A stretch of DNA of 64,000 nucleotides from Kytococcus schroeteri (GTDB taxonomy: Bacteria; Actinomycetota; Actinomycetes; Actinomycetales; Dermatophilaceae), in contig NZ_JBHLVH010000027.1 of NCBI RefSeq assembly GCF_042433515.1, forward strand, positions 118,712-182,711. The letters are read 5' to 3'. A program made the translations under genes and the position numbers. This document shows positions 53,805-63,651 of the stretch, in pieces (position 1 is the stretch's first letter; the number at the start of each line of letters is the position of its first letter). The notes under the pieces were generated by a model. That model was not told where the DNA came from. It was given only the letters and a program-made list of their open reading frames with translations, and did no database searches.

Positions 53805-54813
53805 CCTCGCACCTCGCACCGCACGGCCACGGCCGCCGGCTCGCCCTCCTGCTGGGGGGTGGGCTGGTGGCCGTGGCCGTCGCCGTCCTCGCCTCGCTGG
53901 CGGTGGGTGCCACGGTGGTGCCCGTCGGTGCCGTCTGGTCGGCCCTGCGCGGGGCGGCGGCGAGGCGGCCGGCATCGTCGAGGCGCGCGTGGACCGCACC
54001 GTGCTCGGCGTGCTCGTCGGTGCCGCGATGGGGTGCGCCGGGGCCGCGATGCAGGCCCTCACCCGCAACCCCCTGGCCGACCCCGGCATCCTCGGCGTCA
54101 ACTCCGGCGCGGCGCTGGCCGTGGTGCTCGGGCTCACCACCGGGGTACTGCACGAGCAGGGCCAGTACGTGTGGTTCGCCCTGGCCGGGGCGGCGCTGGC
54201 CGCCGTGGTGGTCTACGGCATCGCCGCGGCGGGACCGGGCGGGGCGCAGCCGGTGACGCTCACCATCGCCGGGGCGGCCTTCGCGGCCACCGCCGGGTCG
54301 CTCGGCTCGGGGCTGATGGTGGTGGACCTGGCCGCGCTCGACGTGTTCCGGGTGTGGCAGGTGGGCACCGTGGCCGGACGCGACCTGGGCCTGGTGGCCT
54401 CCGTGGCGCCGGTGCTGGTGGCCGGGTTCGTGCTCACCCTGCCGGCCGGCGGGTGGCTCAACACCCTGGCGCTGGGCGACGACCTGGCGCGCGGCCTGGG
54501 GCAGCGCGTCGGGCTGGTGCGGCTGGTGGTGGCCGCCGGCGCGGTGATGCTGTGCGCCGCCGGCACGGCGCTGGCCGGGCCGATCGCGTTCGTGGGGCTC
54601 GTGGTGCCGCACCTGGTGCGCTCGTTGACCGTCCCCGACGAGCGCCGCGTGATGCTGGGCAGCGCGGTGTTCGGCGCGGCCCTCGTGGTGGCCGCCGACA
54701 CCCTGGGCCGCGTGGTGCTGCCGCCCACGGAGGTGCCCGTGGGGATCATGACCGCCGTCATCGGGGCACCCGCGCTGGTGCTGCTGGTGGCCCGTCGAAG
54801 GGTGCACACATGA
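53801..54813 (+). pseudogene. FecCD-type siderophore permease 1, frameshifted
   Basis: The N-terminus (RLALLLGGGLVAVAVAVLAS to VWSALRG) is in the frame of GTG 53801, while the rest (EAAGIVEARVDRTVLGVLVG, MQALTRNPLADPGILGVNSG, GPIAFVGLVVPHLVRS) is in another frame. One extra G in the GGGG at 53951-53954 would restore a normal 337-residue permease. All family motifs after the break are intact and the rest of the operon is sound, so a sequencing error or recent mutation is likely. A shorter product could start at GTG 53989 but would lack the first membrane segment. Confidence 0.82.
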
Positions 54814-54895
54814 GTGCCACGACGCGGGGGGGGCCGAGCGCGCGGGGGCGCCGGCACCGCAGTCCGCCCCGAGCCCGCGGCGGACGCTGCGCGCG

Positions 54896-55884
54896 GTGGG
54901 GCGCCGCCACGGCATCGTGCTGGGTGGCCTGGCCGTGCTGCTGCTGGCGCTGTTCGCCGCCCGCGTGCTGCTGGGCGACTACACCGTCACCCTGCCGGAC
55001 TTCCTGCGCATCCTGGGCGGGGAGAACATCCCCGTGGCCAGCTTCCTGGTGATGGAGTCCAAGCTGCCCCGCGCGGCGGCCGCCGTGGTGGCCGGGCTGG
55101 CCTTCGGGGCCGCCGGCGCCACCTTCCAGTCGGTGCTGCGCAACCCGCTGGCCAGCCCGGACGTGGTGGGCGTGAGCGTGGGCGCCAGCTTCGGCGCGCT
55201 CTTCGCCCTCGTGGTGCTGGAGTGGACCGGCCCGGCCGTGGCTCTCTCCGCAGCCGGCGGGGGGCTGGCGGTGACCGGCCTGCTGGTGCTGCTCTCACGG
55301 CGCGGCCCGGCCGATGCCGCCGCGCACACCATGGTGCTCACCGGCATCGGGCTCTCGGCCGCCCTCATGGCGGGGATCCACTGGCTGCTGCTGCGCACGG
55401 AGCTGCACAAGGCGCAGGACGCGGTGGTGTGGCTCTCCGGCAGCGTCAACGACGTGCTGTGGCGCGAGATCGGGGTGCTGGCGCTGCTGGTCGCGGTGCT
55501 GCTCCCGCTGCTCGTGGCCACCACCGCGCGCCTGGGCGTGCTGGAGCTGGGCGACGACCTCGCCACCGGCCTCGGCGAGCACCCCACCCGCCTGCGTGGC
55601 CTGGCAATGCTGCTGGCCGTGCTGCTCGTGGCCGCCGCCACCGCCGTGTGCGGCCCGGCGGCCTTCCTCGCCTTCCTGGCCGGCCCCATCGCGCGCGCCC
55701 TCAACCAGGGGCGCACCACGGTGCTGGGCGCCGGGCTGGTGGGCGCCTGCATCTTCCTGGCGGCCGACTACACCGGCGCCTACCTGGCCCCCGGCGGCAA
55801 CCTGCCCGTGGGCATCGTGACCGGCCTGGCCGGCGGCCCCTTCCTGCTCGGCCTGCTCCTGACCTCTCGGAGGTGGATGTCCTC

Positions 55885-55888
<4 letters not shown>
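54896..55888 (+). CDS. FecCD-type siderophore permease 2
   Basis: This 330-residue permease half has about nine membrane segments and family motifs SKLPRAAAAVVAGLAFGAAG, QSVLRNPLASPDVVGVSVGA and GPAAFLAFLAGPIARAL. The start is doubtful. ATG 54810 overlaps the previous stop in the normal way, but a run of eight G (54826-54833) leaves it out of frame; a ninth G would give an N-terminus joined to RRTLRAVGRRHG. Otherwise GTG 54896 is used. The ATPase start overlaps its stop. Confidence 0.85.
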
Positions 55889-56688
<800 letters not shown>

Positions 56689-56721
56689 CCACGTGGCCGT
56701 GAGGCGACCCCGGCCCTCGTG

Positions 56722-56811
56722 GGAGGGGTGTCCTATCGCGTGATAGGTCGACCGATACGCAGGCGGGTGACTGGGATTCGGTCGACCTATCGGCCGATAG
56801 GACACCCCTCC
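56722..56811. repeat. Long inverted repeat with nested palindromes
   Basis: Arms of about 35 bases (56722-56756 and 56776-56811) pair with about three mismatches; each arm contains its own palindrome (CCTATCGCGTGATAGG, CCTATCGGCCGATAGG) and GGTCGACC. The loop is 19 bases. It follows the importer operon by 33 bases and could terminate it, or serve as a protein binding site. Confidence 0.8.
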
Positions 56812-56883
56812 GGACCACCACCTCCCGCAGCCCCGCCAGCCCGCCCGACCGGCCCACAGCTCACCTCTCACCGCATCGTCGAG

Positions 56884-56918
56884 TAAGGCTTGCCTTGCCT
56901 TAGCGAGTTGGGTACTGT
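56884..56918 (+). promoter_or_regulatory. Iron box overlapping a promoter
   Basis: TAAGGC-N7-GCCTTA (56884-56902) matches about 13 of 19 iron-box positions. It covers a -35-like TTGCCT (56890-56895); 17 bases later stands TACTGT (56913-56918), which fits the actinobacterial -10 pattern TANNNT. This is an iron-repressible promoter pointing right with no gene behind it. Confidence 0.6.
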
Positions 56919-56924
56919 TCAGGC

Positions 56925-57040
56925 ATCGCAGGGCGCAGGGGCCCGAGCGGTACCGGAGGACGGGACCGGGTGGTGGTTCCCCGCCCTCCACGCACTGAAG
57001 GGGCCGGAGCGCTGATGCGCTCCGGCCCCTTCAGTGCGTG
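56925..57040 (+). ncRNA. Candidate iron-responsive small RNA
   Basis: From the predicted start near 56925 to a perfect 24-base terminator hairpin is about 115 bases. No convincing small reading frame exists: the only GTG with GGAGGAC in front (56970) runs on antisense into the CPBP gene. Mycobacteria have an IdeR-controlled small RNA (MrsI), so a functional analogue is plausible. It is an inference from promoter, iron box and terminator only. Confidence 0.35.
56989..57040. terminator. 24-bp bidirectional terminator
   Basis: CACGCACTGAAGGGG... pairs perfectly over 24 bases (56989-57012 with 57017-57040) around loop TGAT. It ends the minus-strand CPBP gene and any transcript from the iron-box promoter. 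Confidence 0.92.
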
Positions 57041-57061
57041 CCGGCCAGCGGCCGTGCGTGG

Positions 57062-58201
57062 TCAGCGGGCGGCGGCCCCCACGCGGTCGCGGGGGTGCAG
57101 CAGCTCCTCCGGGCCGGCGGCCGTGCGGTTGCCCAGCCCGCTGCAGCGCCACTGCCACTCCACCAGCGCCAGACCCACGCCCTGCAGCAGCACGCTCATG
57201 AGCAGGACCGCCGGGGTGGAGGTGGTGTCGCCGCCCACGAAGCCGTCCTCGAAGCCGCCGAAGAACAGCGAGATGACCATGAGCGTCACGTTGTTGACCG
57301 AGTGCATGACCACGGCCGCCTCCATGCCGCCGGTGCGCACGATCATCACCAGGGCCACGAGGGCGAACAGGCCCAGGTCGGCGAGCACCCAGGGGTCCAA
57401 CGAGCCGTGCGCGAGGGCGAAGAGACTCACCGAGGTGACCGTGGACAGCCCCAGGGCCAGCCACGTCCACGGGATCCAGCTGCCGAACCACTGCATCACG
57501 AAGCCGCGGAACAGGTACTCCTCGCCGGCCGCCTGCAGGGGCGTGGTCAGCACCACCACGAGCAGCATCCACCAGAAGTACCGGTGCGGGTGCGGCGTGA
57601 AGCTCTCACCGGCCAGCGCGGCCGTCCCGAGCAGGTAGAGCACCCACCACGGCGTGAGCACCACGAGCACACGCAGCGCCCAGCCCCAGCGGAAGCGCCC
57701 CGCCACCGAGGAGGCGAAGCCCGGCCGCATCCAGTAGGCCAGGGCGAGCACGCCGACGGCCGCCGGCACGAGGACGGCCAGGCCGGCGTTCATGCCCAGG
57801 AAGGTCAGCGGGTGGAAGACCTCCGGCATGCCGTCACCACCCTGCTCGAACCCCTGCCGCTGGCTCTCGATGGACAGCATCGGGGCGAGCATGGCCACGA
57901 TGGCGACGAGTGCCACCACGATGCCGACCGGGATCCACAGGAGCAGGGCCACGACGGGGCGCCACCAGGCACGGCGGGGGCCACGGGTGAGCTCGTGGAA
58001 CTCGGCGTCCGGACGCACCGACGAGACGGGGGCCGGCGGGCCGTACGGCCCCGGCGCGTAAGGGGGCGGGGCGTACGGCCCCGGTGCGTACCCCGTCGGG
58101 GCAGGGTGGGCGTACTGCCCGTACGGCGGTTGCGGGGCGTAGGGGTCCTGCGGCGGACCCTGGGGGTGCTGCGGATGGGGCTGGCCGGGCTGCTGATTCA
58201 C
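57062..58201 (-). CDS. CPBP intramembrane metalloprotease
   Basis: This 379-residue protein starts with a Pro/Gly/Tyr/Gln-rich cytoplasmic tail of about 75 residues, then about eight membrane segments. CPBP (Abi) motifs are complete: AAGEEYLFRG (EExxxR), SLFALAHG (FxxxH) and VVMHSVNN (HxxxN), the likely metal ligands in the membrane. Relatives process prenylated or bacteriocin-related proteins; the substrate here is unknown. GTG 58201 is used; GTG 58207 is two codons upstream, and neither has a clear ribosome site. Confidence 0.87.
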   Translation of the reverse strand: MNQQPGQPHPQHPQGPPQDPYAPQPPYGQYAHPAPTGYAPGPYAPPPYAPGPYGPPAPVSSVRPDAEFHELTRGPRRAWWRPVVALLLWIPVGIVVALVAIVAMLAPMLSIESQRQGFEQGGDGMPEVFHPLTFLGMNAGLAVLVPAAVGVLALAYWMRPGFASSVAGRFRWGWALRVLVVLTPWWVLYLLGTAALAGESFTPHPHRYFWWMLLVVVLTTPLQAAGEEYLFRGFVMQWFGSWIPWTWLALGLSTVTSVSLFALAHGSLDPWVLADLGLFALVALVMIVRTGGMEAAVVMHSVNNVTLMVISLFFGGFEDGFVGGDTTSTPAVLLMSVLLQGVGLALVEWQWRCSGLGNRTAAGPEELLHPRDRVGAAAR

Positions 58202-58269
58202 CCGCACAGGGTAGGAGGGCCCCGCTCCGCCCGGTACCCCCGGCGGGGTGAGGCCCTCCGGTCCGGCGC

Positions 58270-58298
58270 CACGGCACCGCCGGGGCGGCGGTGCCGTG
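58270..58298 (-). terminator. Terminator of the 3-hydroxyisobutyrate dehydrogenase gene
   Basis: A perfect 12-base stem (CACGGCACCGCC / GGCGGTGCCGTG) with a 5-base loop lies three bases beyond the stop. Confidence 0.8.
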
Positions 58299-58301
58299 CG
58301 G

Positions 58302-59192
58302 TCAGCCGTTGAGCGTGTCGCTCTCGATGGCGGTGATGACGGCCCCGAAGTCGCGCCGGGGACCGTCGATGTCGACGAAGCGCTCGTAGGCGTCGCGGGC
58401 CGCTCGACCGAAGGCGGTGTCCACGCCGGCCAGCTCGGAGGCGTCCTGCGCGAGGTTCAGGTCCTTGAGCATGAGGCCCGAGGCGAAGCCGCCCTCGAAG
58501 TCGCGGTTGGCCGGCGATCCCTCGACCGGGCCCGGCACCGGGCAGTTGGTGTCCAGGGCCCAGCAGCGGCCGGAGCTGGTGGAGGCGACATCGAAGAAGG
58601 CCTGCGGGTCCAGGCCGAGCTTCTCGCCGAGCACGAAGGCCTCGGAGACGGCGATCATCTGCACACCCAGCAGCATGTTGTTGCAGATCTTGGCGGCCTG
58701 GCCATTGCCCGCACCGCCGCAGTGCACGATCTTGCGGCCCATGGCCTGCAGGACCGGCTCGGCACGGGAGAAGGCCTCGTCGGTGCCGCCGACCATGAAG
58801 GTGAGTGTGCCGGCCTCGGAGCCCACCACGCCGCCGGAGACCGGGGCGTCGATGCTGGAGTGGCCCGCCTCGCGCACCATGTCGGCCGCCTTGCGGGCGG
58901 ACTCCACGTCGATGGTGGAGGAGTCGATGAACAGGACGTCCTGGCCGGTCACGGCCGGGACGATCTCGCCGTAGGAGTCCAGCACCAGCTGGCCGTTGGG
59001 CAGCATCGTGATGACGACCTCGGCGTCGGCCACGGCCTGCGCGCCACTCTCGGCCACGGTGACGCCGTTGCCCTGCGCGGTCTCACGGGCGGCGGGCACG
59101 GGGTCGAAGCCCGTGACGTCGTGGCCGGCCTTGACGAGGTTGGCGGCCATCGGGCCACCCATGTTTCCGAGTCCCAGGAACGCGATCTTCAT
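58302..59192 (-). CDS. mmsB: 3-Hydroxyisobutyrate dehydrogenase
   Basis: This 296-residue NAD-dependent enzyme oxidises 3-hydroxyisobutyrate to methylmalonate semialdehyde in valine breakdown. The nucleotide motif FLGLGNMGGPMAANL starts at residue 5, the substrate loop is DAPVSGGVVGSEAGTL, and the catalytic Lys is in GNGQAAKICNNMLLG. FASGLMLKDLNLA in the C-terminal half is the usual interface. It stands alone on the minus strand; ATG 59192 is the natural start. Confidence 0.94.
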   Translation of the reverse strand: MKIAFLGLGNMGGPMAANLVKAGHDVTGFDPVPAARETAQGNGVTVAESGAQAVADAEVVITMLPNGQLVLDSYGEIVPAVTGQDVLFIDSSTIDVESARKAADMVREAGHSSIDAPVSGGVVGSEAGTLTFMVGGTDEAFSRAEPVLQAMGRKIVHCGGAGNGQAAKICNNMLLGVQMIAVSEAFVLGEKLGLDPQAFFDVASTSSGRCWALDTNCPVPGPVEGSPANRDFEGGFASGLMLKDLNLAQDASELAGVDTAFGRAARDAYERFVDIDGPRRDFGAVITAIESDTLNG

Positions 59193-59265
59193 GCCGCGAG
59201 CCTACTCCCCGCGTGATGCAGGTCACGGCCGGGAGGGGTGGGGTGGCAGGACGCCCCGGGCGCCC

Positions 59266-59583
59266 TCAGCGCGGGCGGTTGACGGGCACGAACCGCCCCT
59301 TGACGCGCCGCCGGACCTCCACCCGGGGCATCTGGACCACCTCGGACATCTCCGCGAGATAGCGCGCTGCCAAGTCGAACGCCTCGTGGTCCTCGGCGTC
59401 GTCGTTGGACTCGGCCACCACGCAGCGCACGGTCACCTGGGGCACGCCACGGGGCATGTCGAGGGACACCTTCTCCACCAGGTGGGTGCGGCCCACCACC
59501 TCCCGGGCGATGTCGAGCACCTTCGAGGGCGGGGTGTCACCCCGGACGGCGAGCACGTCGGCGACGAGGCGGTAGGAGGGCAT
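59266..59583 (-). CDS. Small conserved-looking protein of unknown function
   Basis: This 105-residue soluble protein (MPSYRLVADVLAVRGDTPPS to RVKGRFVPVNRPR) has alternating strands and helices, with a central VPQVTVRCVVAESNDD, and might be a ferredoxin-like fold. No family is recognised. Its start shares one base with the stop of the DinB-like gene, so it is translationally coupled. Confidence 0.6.
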   Translation of the reverse strand: MPSYRLVADVLAVRGDTPPSKVLDIAREVVGRTHLVEKVSLDMPRGVPQVTVRCVVAESNDDAEDHEAFDLAARYLAEMSEVVQMPRVEVRRRVKGRFVPVNRPR

Positions 59584-60167
59584 CAGGCGCCCCGTTCCCC
59601 GGCCGGGCGCCACGGCTGCACGAAGTCGTTGCCCGGCTGGCCCCAGACCGCGAGCAGCAGCTCCGGAGAGGTCGCGCCGTCGATCTGCTCCCGGACGATG
59701 TCGGCGTGCCCGGCGTGGCGCGCGAGCTCCTCCACCACGTGCACGTGCTGGTAGCGCGCGCACACCCGCGCAGGGGCGTCCACACCGAACCAGGGCATGG
59801 CCGGCTGCTCCACCACCTCGCCCGGGTCGGCCGTGCGCAGGTTCTCCACGAGGGCCTCCATCACCTCGTCGAAACGGGCCAGGGTCAGCGCGAGCGTCTC
59901 GTCCTCGCGGAGGGTGAAGCTGGCCATGAACGCCTCGACCGGGTCCGCCGGGACCCGGTCCGGGTGCACGACCTCCGCGCCCACGACCTCGGCGTACACG
60001 TGCACCAGGTGCTTGAGCAGGCCGCCGATGCTCAGCGCGCTGCGGCAGGGCGTGAGGCGGGCCTGCTCCTCGGTGAGGCCGTACGCGCTTGCCCGGAGCG
60101 ACTCCGCGAGCTGGCGGACGTACTCGGCGTGGGTGGTGGGCTCGTCGTGCTGGGCGGGCAGGTACAC
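59583..60167 (-). CDS. DinB-family (DUF664) protein
   Basis: This 194-residue protein forms the DinB four-helix bundle: a first metal His in LLKHLVHVYAEVVGAEV and later ones in VHVVEELARHAGHADIVREQIDG. Members include thiol-dependent (mycothiol or bacillithiol) S-transferases, so conjugation of a toxic compound to mycothiol is possible. GTG 60167 is chosen because AGGAGGATGCC precedes it. It is divergent from the phosphatase gene. Confidence 0.85.
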   Translation of the reverse strand: MYLPAQHDEPTTHAEYVRQLAESLRASAYGLTEEQARLTPCRSALSIGGLLKHLVHVYAEVVGAEVVHPDRVPADPVEAFMASFTLREDETLALTLARFDEVMEALVENLRTADPGEVVEQPAMPWFGVDAPARVCARYQHVHVVEELARHAGHADIVREQIDGATSPELLLAVWGQPGNDFVQPWRPAGERGA

Positions 60168-60274
60168 GGCATCCTCCTGGGCTGGTGGCCGGCGCCCCGG
60201 TGGCCACCAGGGTGCTGAACCCACAGCGTGGCAGCCGGCACCGACAACCTCCCGGTGGCTGCGAGACTGGCCGC

Positions 60275-62023
60275 ATGGCTGCCTCCATCGTCATCGGCCC
60301 CCTGCTGCGCCACGTGGACCACGGGTCCGCCGCGATCTGGGTGGAGACCGACGCCCCCGCCCGGGTGGAGGTGCGCGCCGGGGAGCACACGGCATCGGCC
60401 AGCACCTTCAGCGCGCACGGGCACCACTACGCCGTCGTGGAGCTCACCGGGCTCCCTTCCGGCCTGGACAGCACCTACGAGGTGCTCGTGGACGACGCCC
60501 GCGCCTGGCCCGAGGCCGACGACCCCCGCCCCGCGCCGCGGCTCAACACGCTGACGCCCGGCGCCGCGGTGGACCTCGGCTTCGGCTCGTGCCGCACCTC
60601 GGTGAGCCACGACGCGAAGGGGCACCGCACCCACGGCGTGGACGCGCTGCGCACCCTGGGCATGGCGAACGCCCTCGGCCGGGAGGACGCACCCGCCCTG
60701 CCGGAGATGATGCTGCTGCTCGGCGACCAGGTGTACGCCGACGCCACGAGCGAGGCGATGCAGGAGTTCATCGCCTCGCGCCGCTCGCTCGACGAGGGGC
60801 CCGGCAAGGAGCTGGCCGACTACGAGGAGTACGCGCACCTGTACTCCCTGGCCTGGGGCGAGCCGTGGGTGCGGTGGCTGCTGGCCAGCCTGCCGACCCT
60901 CATGATCTTCGACGACCACGACGTGCGCGACGACTGGAACACCTCCGCCGCCTGGCGCGAGGAGATGGAGGCCACCGACTGGTGGCACGACCGCATCGTG
61001 GCGGCGCTGGGCTCGTACTGGGTGTACCAGCACCTGGGCAATCTCTCGGTGGCCGAGCGCGCCCAGGACGAGATCTGGCGGGAGGTGGTCTCGCGGCAGC
61101 GCACCGACCCCCACCCGGACGTCACCGAGGTGCTCGACGCCTTCGCCGAACGTGTGGACCAGCACCCCGACACCTACCGGTGGTCCTACGCCCGCGACAT
61201 CGGCGCCACCCGCCTGGTCGTGGTGGACTCCCGCGCCGCACGGGTGATGGAGCGGGGCGAGCGGCAGATGCTCGACGAGCGCGAGATGCAGTGGCTCAGC
61301 GACCAGCTGCGGGGCGCCGACGGCATCGAGCACGTGGTGGTGGGCACCTCGCTGCCCTTCCTGCTGCCGCGCGGCCTGCACCACCTGGAGGCGTGGAACG
61401 AGGCCGTGGGCAACGGGGTCTTCGGGGAGCGCGCCGCGGCCGTGGCCGAGTGGCTGCGCACCACCGTGGACCTGGAGCACTGGGCGGCGTTCCACGCCTC
61501 GTTCCTGCGCGTGTGCGCGATGGTGGGCGAGCTGGCGCGCGGTGAGCGGGGGCCGGTGCCGCGGTCCGTGCTCTTCCTCAGTGGCGACGTGCACCACTCG
61601 TACGTGTCCGAGGTGGAGTCCGCGTCGCTGCTGGACGACCACGACCTCACCGACGACGAGCGGGCCCAGGCGGCCGCCGGGGAGGCGCCGGAGATGCGCG
61701 TGCTGCAGCTGGTGTGCAGCCCCATCCGCAACCCGCTGCCCACCGTGATGCGCTACGCGACGGCCGTGCTGGCCCACGGACTGGCCGTGCCGCTGGGGGC
61801 GATGGCGGGGCGCTCGGCGCACGTGCCGGCGCAGCCCTGGCGGTGGCGCGACGTGGCCGGGCCGTGGTTCACCAACAACGTGGCGCTGCTGCGGGTGGAC
61901 GGGGAGGAGCTGGAGGCCAGCTGGTGGACCGGCGAGGTGCGCGACGGCGACCACGACCACCCGGTGCTGGTGGAGGTGCAGACCGTGGACCTCGACGAGG
62001 ACGGGCGCGTGCGGGTGGAGTGA
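60275..62023 (+). CDS. PhoD-like alkaline phosphatase/phosphodiesterase
   Basis: This 582-residue metallophosphatase has an N-terminal Ig-like domain (AAIWVETDAPARVEVRAG) and a PhoD catalytic domain with GDQVYAD (Asp151), the metal loop FDDHDVRDDWN and GDVHHSYVSEVE. No signal peptide is seen, so unlike secreted PhoD it is probably cytoplasmic or leaves by another route. It would release phosphate from phosphodiesters. ATG 60275 is used. Confidence 0.9.
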   Translation: MAASIVIGPLLRHVDHGSAAIWVETDAPARVEVRAGEHTASASTFSAHGHHYAVVELTGLPSGLDSTYEVLVDDARAWPEADDPRPAPRLNTLTPGAAVDLGFGSCRTSVSHDAKGHRTHGVDALRTLGMANALGREDAPALPEMMLLLGDQVYADATSEAMQEFIASRRSLDEGPGKELADYEEYAHLYSLAWGEPWVRWLLASLPTLMIFDDHDVRDDWNTSAAWREEMEATDWWHDRIVAALGSYWVYQHLGNLSVAERAQDEIWREVVSRQRTDPHPDVTEVLDAFAERVDQHPDTYRWSYARDIGATRLVVVDSRAARVMERGERQMLDEREMQWLSDQLRGADGIEHVVVGTSLPFLLPRGLHHLEAWNEAVGNGVFGERAAAVAEWLRTTVDLEHWAAFHASFLRVCAMVGELARGERGPVPRSVLFLSGDVHHSYVSEVESASLLDDHDLTDDERAQAAAGEAPEMRVLQLVCSPIRNPLPTVMRYATAVLAHGLAVPLGAMAGRSAHVPAQPWRWRDVAGPWFTNNVALLRVDGEELEASWWTGEVRDGDHDHPVLVEVQTVDLDEDGRVRVE

Positions 62024-62041
62024 GGGGGCGGCGGGCGCCGC

Positions 62042-62404
62042 TCAGCCGCGCGGGACGTCGCGGCGCCGGAAGCCCGCGAACCCGGCGGCCACCAGCACGA
62101 AGGGCCCGAGGGTCCAGCCCAGCAGGGCCCCACGGTGCTCGTGCAGCGCCAGCCCGAACGGGGTGCGCAGCAGGGACGACGCGCGGTCCGGGCGCGGGCG
62201 GGCGCGCAGCAGGGCGGCGTCCACGTTACGGCGGGCGTGCAGCGCCACCGCCGCGGCCACGAGGAACGTGGCAGTCACCAGCAGCAGGCCCACCGGCCAC
62301 CAGCGGGCGTCCCCGAAGGCACGGGCCTGGTCCACCCAGCCCAGCGGCGTGGCCCAACCCCAGACCGAACAGGCCGGCACCGTAGACCGCCGCACCCCGG
62401 GCAT
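62042..62404 (-). pseudogene. ABC exporter permease remnant
   Basis: Fragments of a large two-half antibiotic-exporter permease are joined: WATPLGWVDQARAFGDARWW, LLVTATFLVAAAVALHARR, then TPFGLALHEHRGALLGWTLG and straight to the C-terminal end AAGFAGFRRRDVP. The N-terminal 200 residues and most of the second half are missing. It is next to a cut ATPase in the same orientation. Confidence 0.55.
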
Positions 62405-62443
62405 CCGCCCCGAAGGCCACGACCATGGCGAACTCGTTGGCCA

Positions 62444-62730
62444 TCACCCCACCGAGGTGTCGGTGCCGGCCACACGCCCCTCGAGCACCCGGGGCAGGGC
62501 CGCGGCATCGGCCCACGGGTCCCCGCCGAAGAGGCGGACGGTGCCCGCATCGGCCCGCATCAGGCCCAGCAGGACGCGGATGGTGGTGGACTTGCCCGCC
62601 CCGTTGGGGCCCAGGAATCCGTGCACCTCGCCGGGGGCGACCGTGTGGTCCAGGCCGTCCAGGGCCCGCGCGTGGCCGAGGGCCTTGACCAGGCCCCGGA
62701 CCTCGATGACGGGGTCGATCCGGCGAGGGC
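62444..62730 (-). pseudogene. ABC exporter ATPase remnant
   Basis: VIEVRGLVKALGHARALDGL and the Walker A region GFLGPNGAGKSTTIRVLLGL are intact, but the frame is lost after GGDPWADAAALPRVLEGRVA. The signature, Walker B and H-loop are absent and no start codon fits. It is the remains of the ATPase partner of the permease fragment downstream. Confidence 0.65.
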
Positions 62731-62811
62731 GGAGGCGTCGTGGGCGACGCGGGAGGAGGGCGTGGAGGCAGTCTGGCAGTCGGCACCGACTGCGCGTGGA
62801 ACGATCTGACG

Positions 62812-63651
62812 ATGCAGCACATCGCCATCCAGGGAGAGCCCGGGTCCAACTCACACCTCGTCGTCCGCGAGAACCACCCGGACGCACAGACGGTGCCCTG
62901 CGCCTCCTTCGAGGAGGCCTTCACGCGGGTGACCGACGGCGAGTGCGAGCTGGCCGTCATCCCCATCGACAACTCCCTGGCCGGGCGCGTGGCGGACATC
63001 CACCACCTGCTGCCGGCCAGCGGGCTGCACATCGTGGGCGAGCACTTCCTGCGCATCCGGTTCTCGCTCCTGGGCCTTCCCGGCGCCACGCTGGACGGGG
63101 TGCGCACCGTGGCCAGCCACGTGCACGCGCTGGGGCAGTGCCGCCGCATCATCCGCGAGCACGGCTGGGACACCGTGGTGGCCGGCGACACCGCGGGCGC
63201 CGCCCGCGAGGTGGCCGAGGCCGGCGACCCCGCCCGGGCGGCACTCGCCCCGCCGCTGGCCGCGGAGATCCACGGGCTGCAGGTGCTGGCCGAGGGCGTG
63301 GAGGACGCCGCGCACAACACCACCCGGTTCGTGGTGCTCAGCCGCGAGGCCGTCGTGCCGCCGCGCGACGCCGGGCCGCTGGTGACCACGTTCGTGTTCA
63401 CCGTGCGCAACCACCCGGCCGCCCTGTACAAGGCGCTGGGCGCCTTTGCCACCAGCGGCATCAACATGACCAAGCTGGAGAGCTACATGCTCGACGGGCG
63501 GTTCACGGCCACGATGTTCCTCGCCGAGGTGGACGGCCACCCCGAGGAGCCTGCCCTGGCCGGGGCGCTGGAGGAGCTGACCTTCTTCACCACCGACACG
63601 CGCGTGCTGGGCACCTACCCGGCGTCCCCCTGGCGGGACGGGAGGCACTGA
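62812..63651 (+). CDS. pheA: Prephenate dehydratase
   Basis: This 279-residue enzyme turns prephenate into phenylpyruvate for phenylalanine synthesis. The catalytic domain covers residues 1-190 (IPIDNSLAGRVADIHHLL, the TRF motif in NTTRFVVLS). A C-terminal ACT domain (NHPAALYKALGAFATSGINM, then KLESYML) would sense phenylalanine; the common ESRP motif is LESY here, so feedback binding may differ. There is no fused chorismate mutase, as usual in actinobacteria. ATG 62812 lies 10 bases after ACGATCTG, with no strong ribosome site. Confidence 0.92.
   Translation: MQHIAIQGEPGSNSHLVVRENHPDAQTVPCASFEEAFTRVTDGECELAVIPIDNSLAGRVADIHHLLPASGLHIVGEHFLRIRFSLLGLPGATLDGVRTVASHVHALGQCRRIIREHGWDTVVAGDTAGAAREVAEAGDPARAALAPPLAAEIHGLQVLAEGVEDAAHNTTRFVVLSREAVVPPRDAGPLVTTFVFTVRNHPAALYKALGAFATSGINMTKLESYMLDGRFTATMFLAEVDGHPEEPALAGALEELTFFTTDTRVLGTYPASPWRDGRH

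Noticed and set aside
56970..57638. Gene downstream of the iron-box promoter (222 codons)
   Set aside because: It runs through the terminator and is antisense to the CPBP protease with its complete EExxxR and HxxxN motifs.
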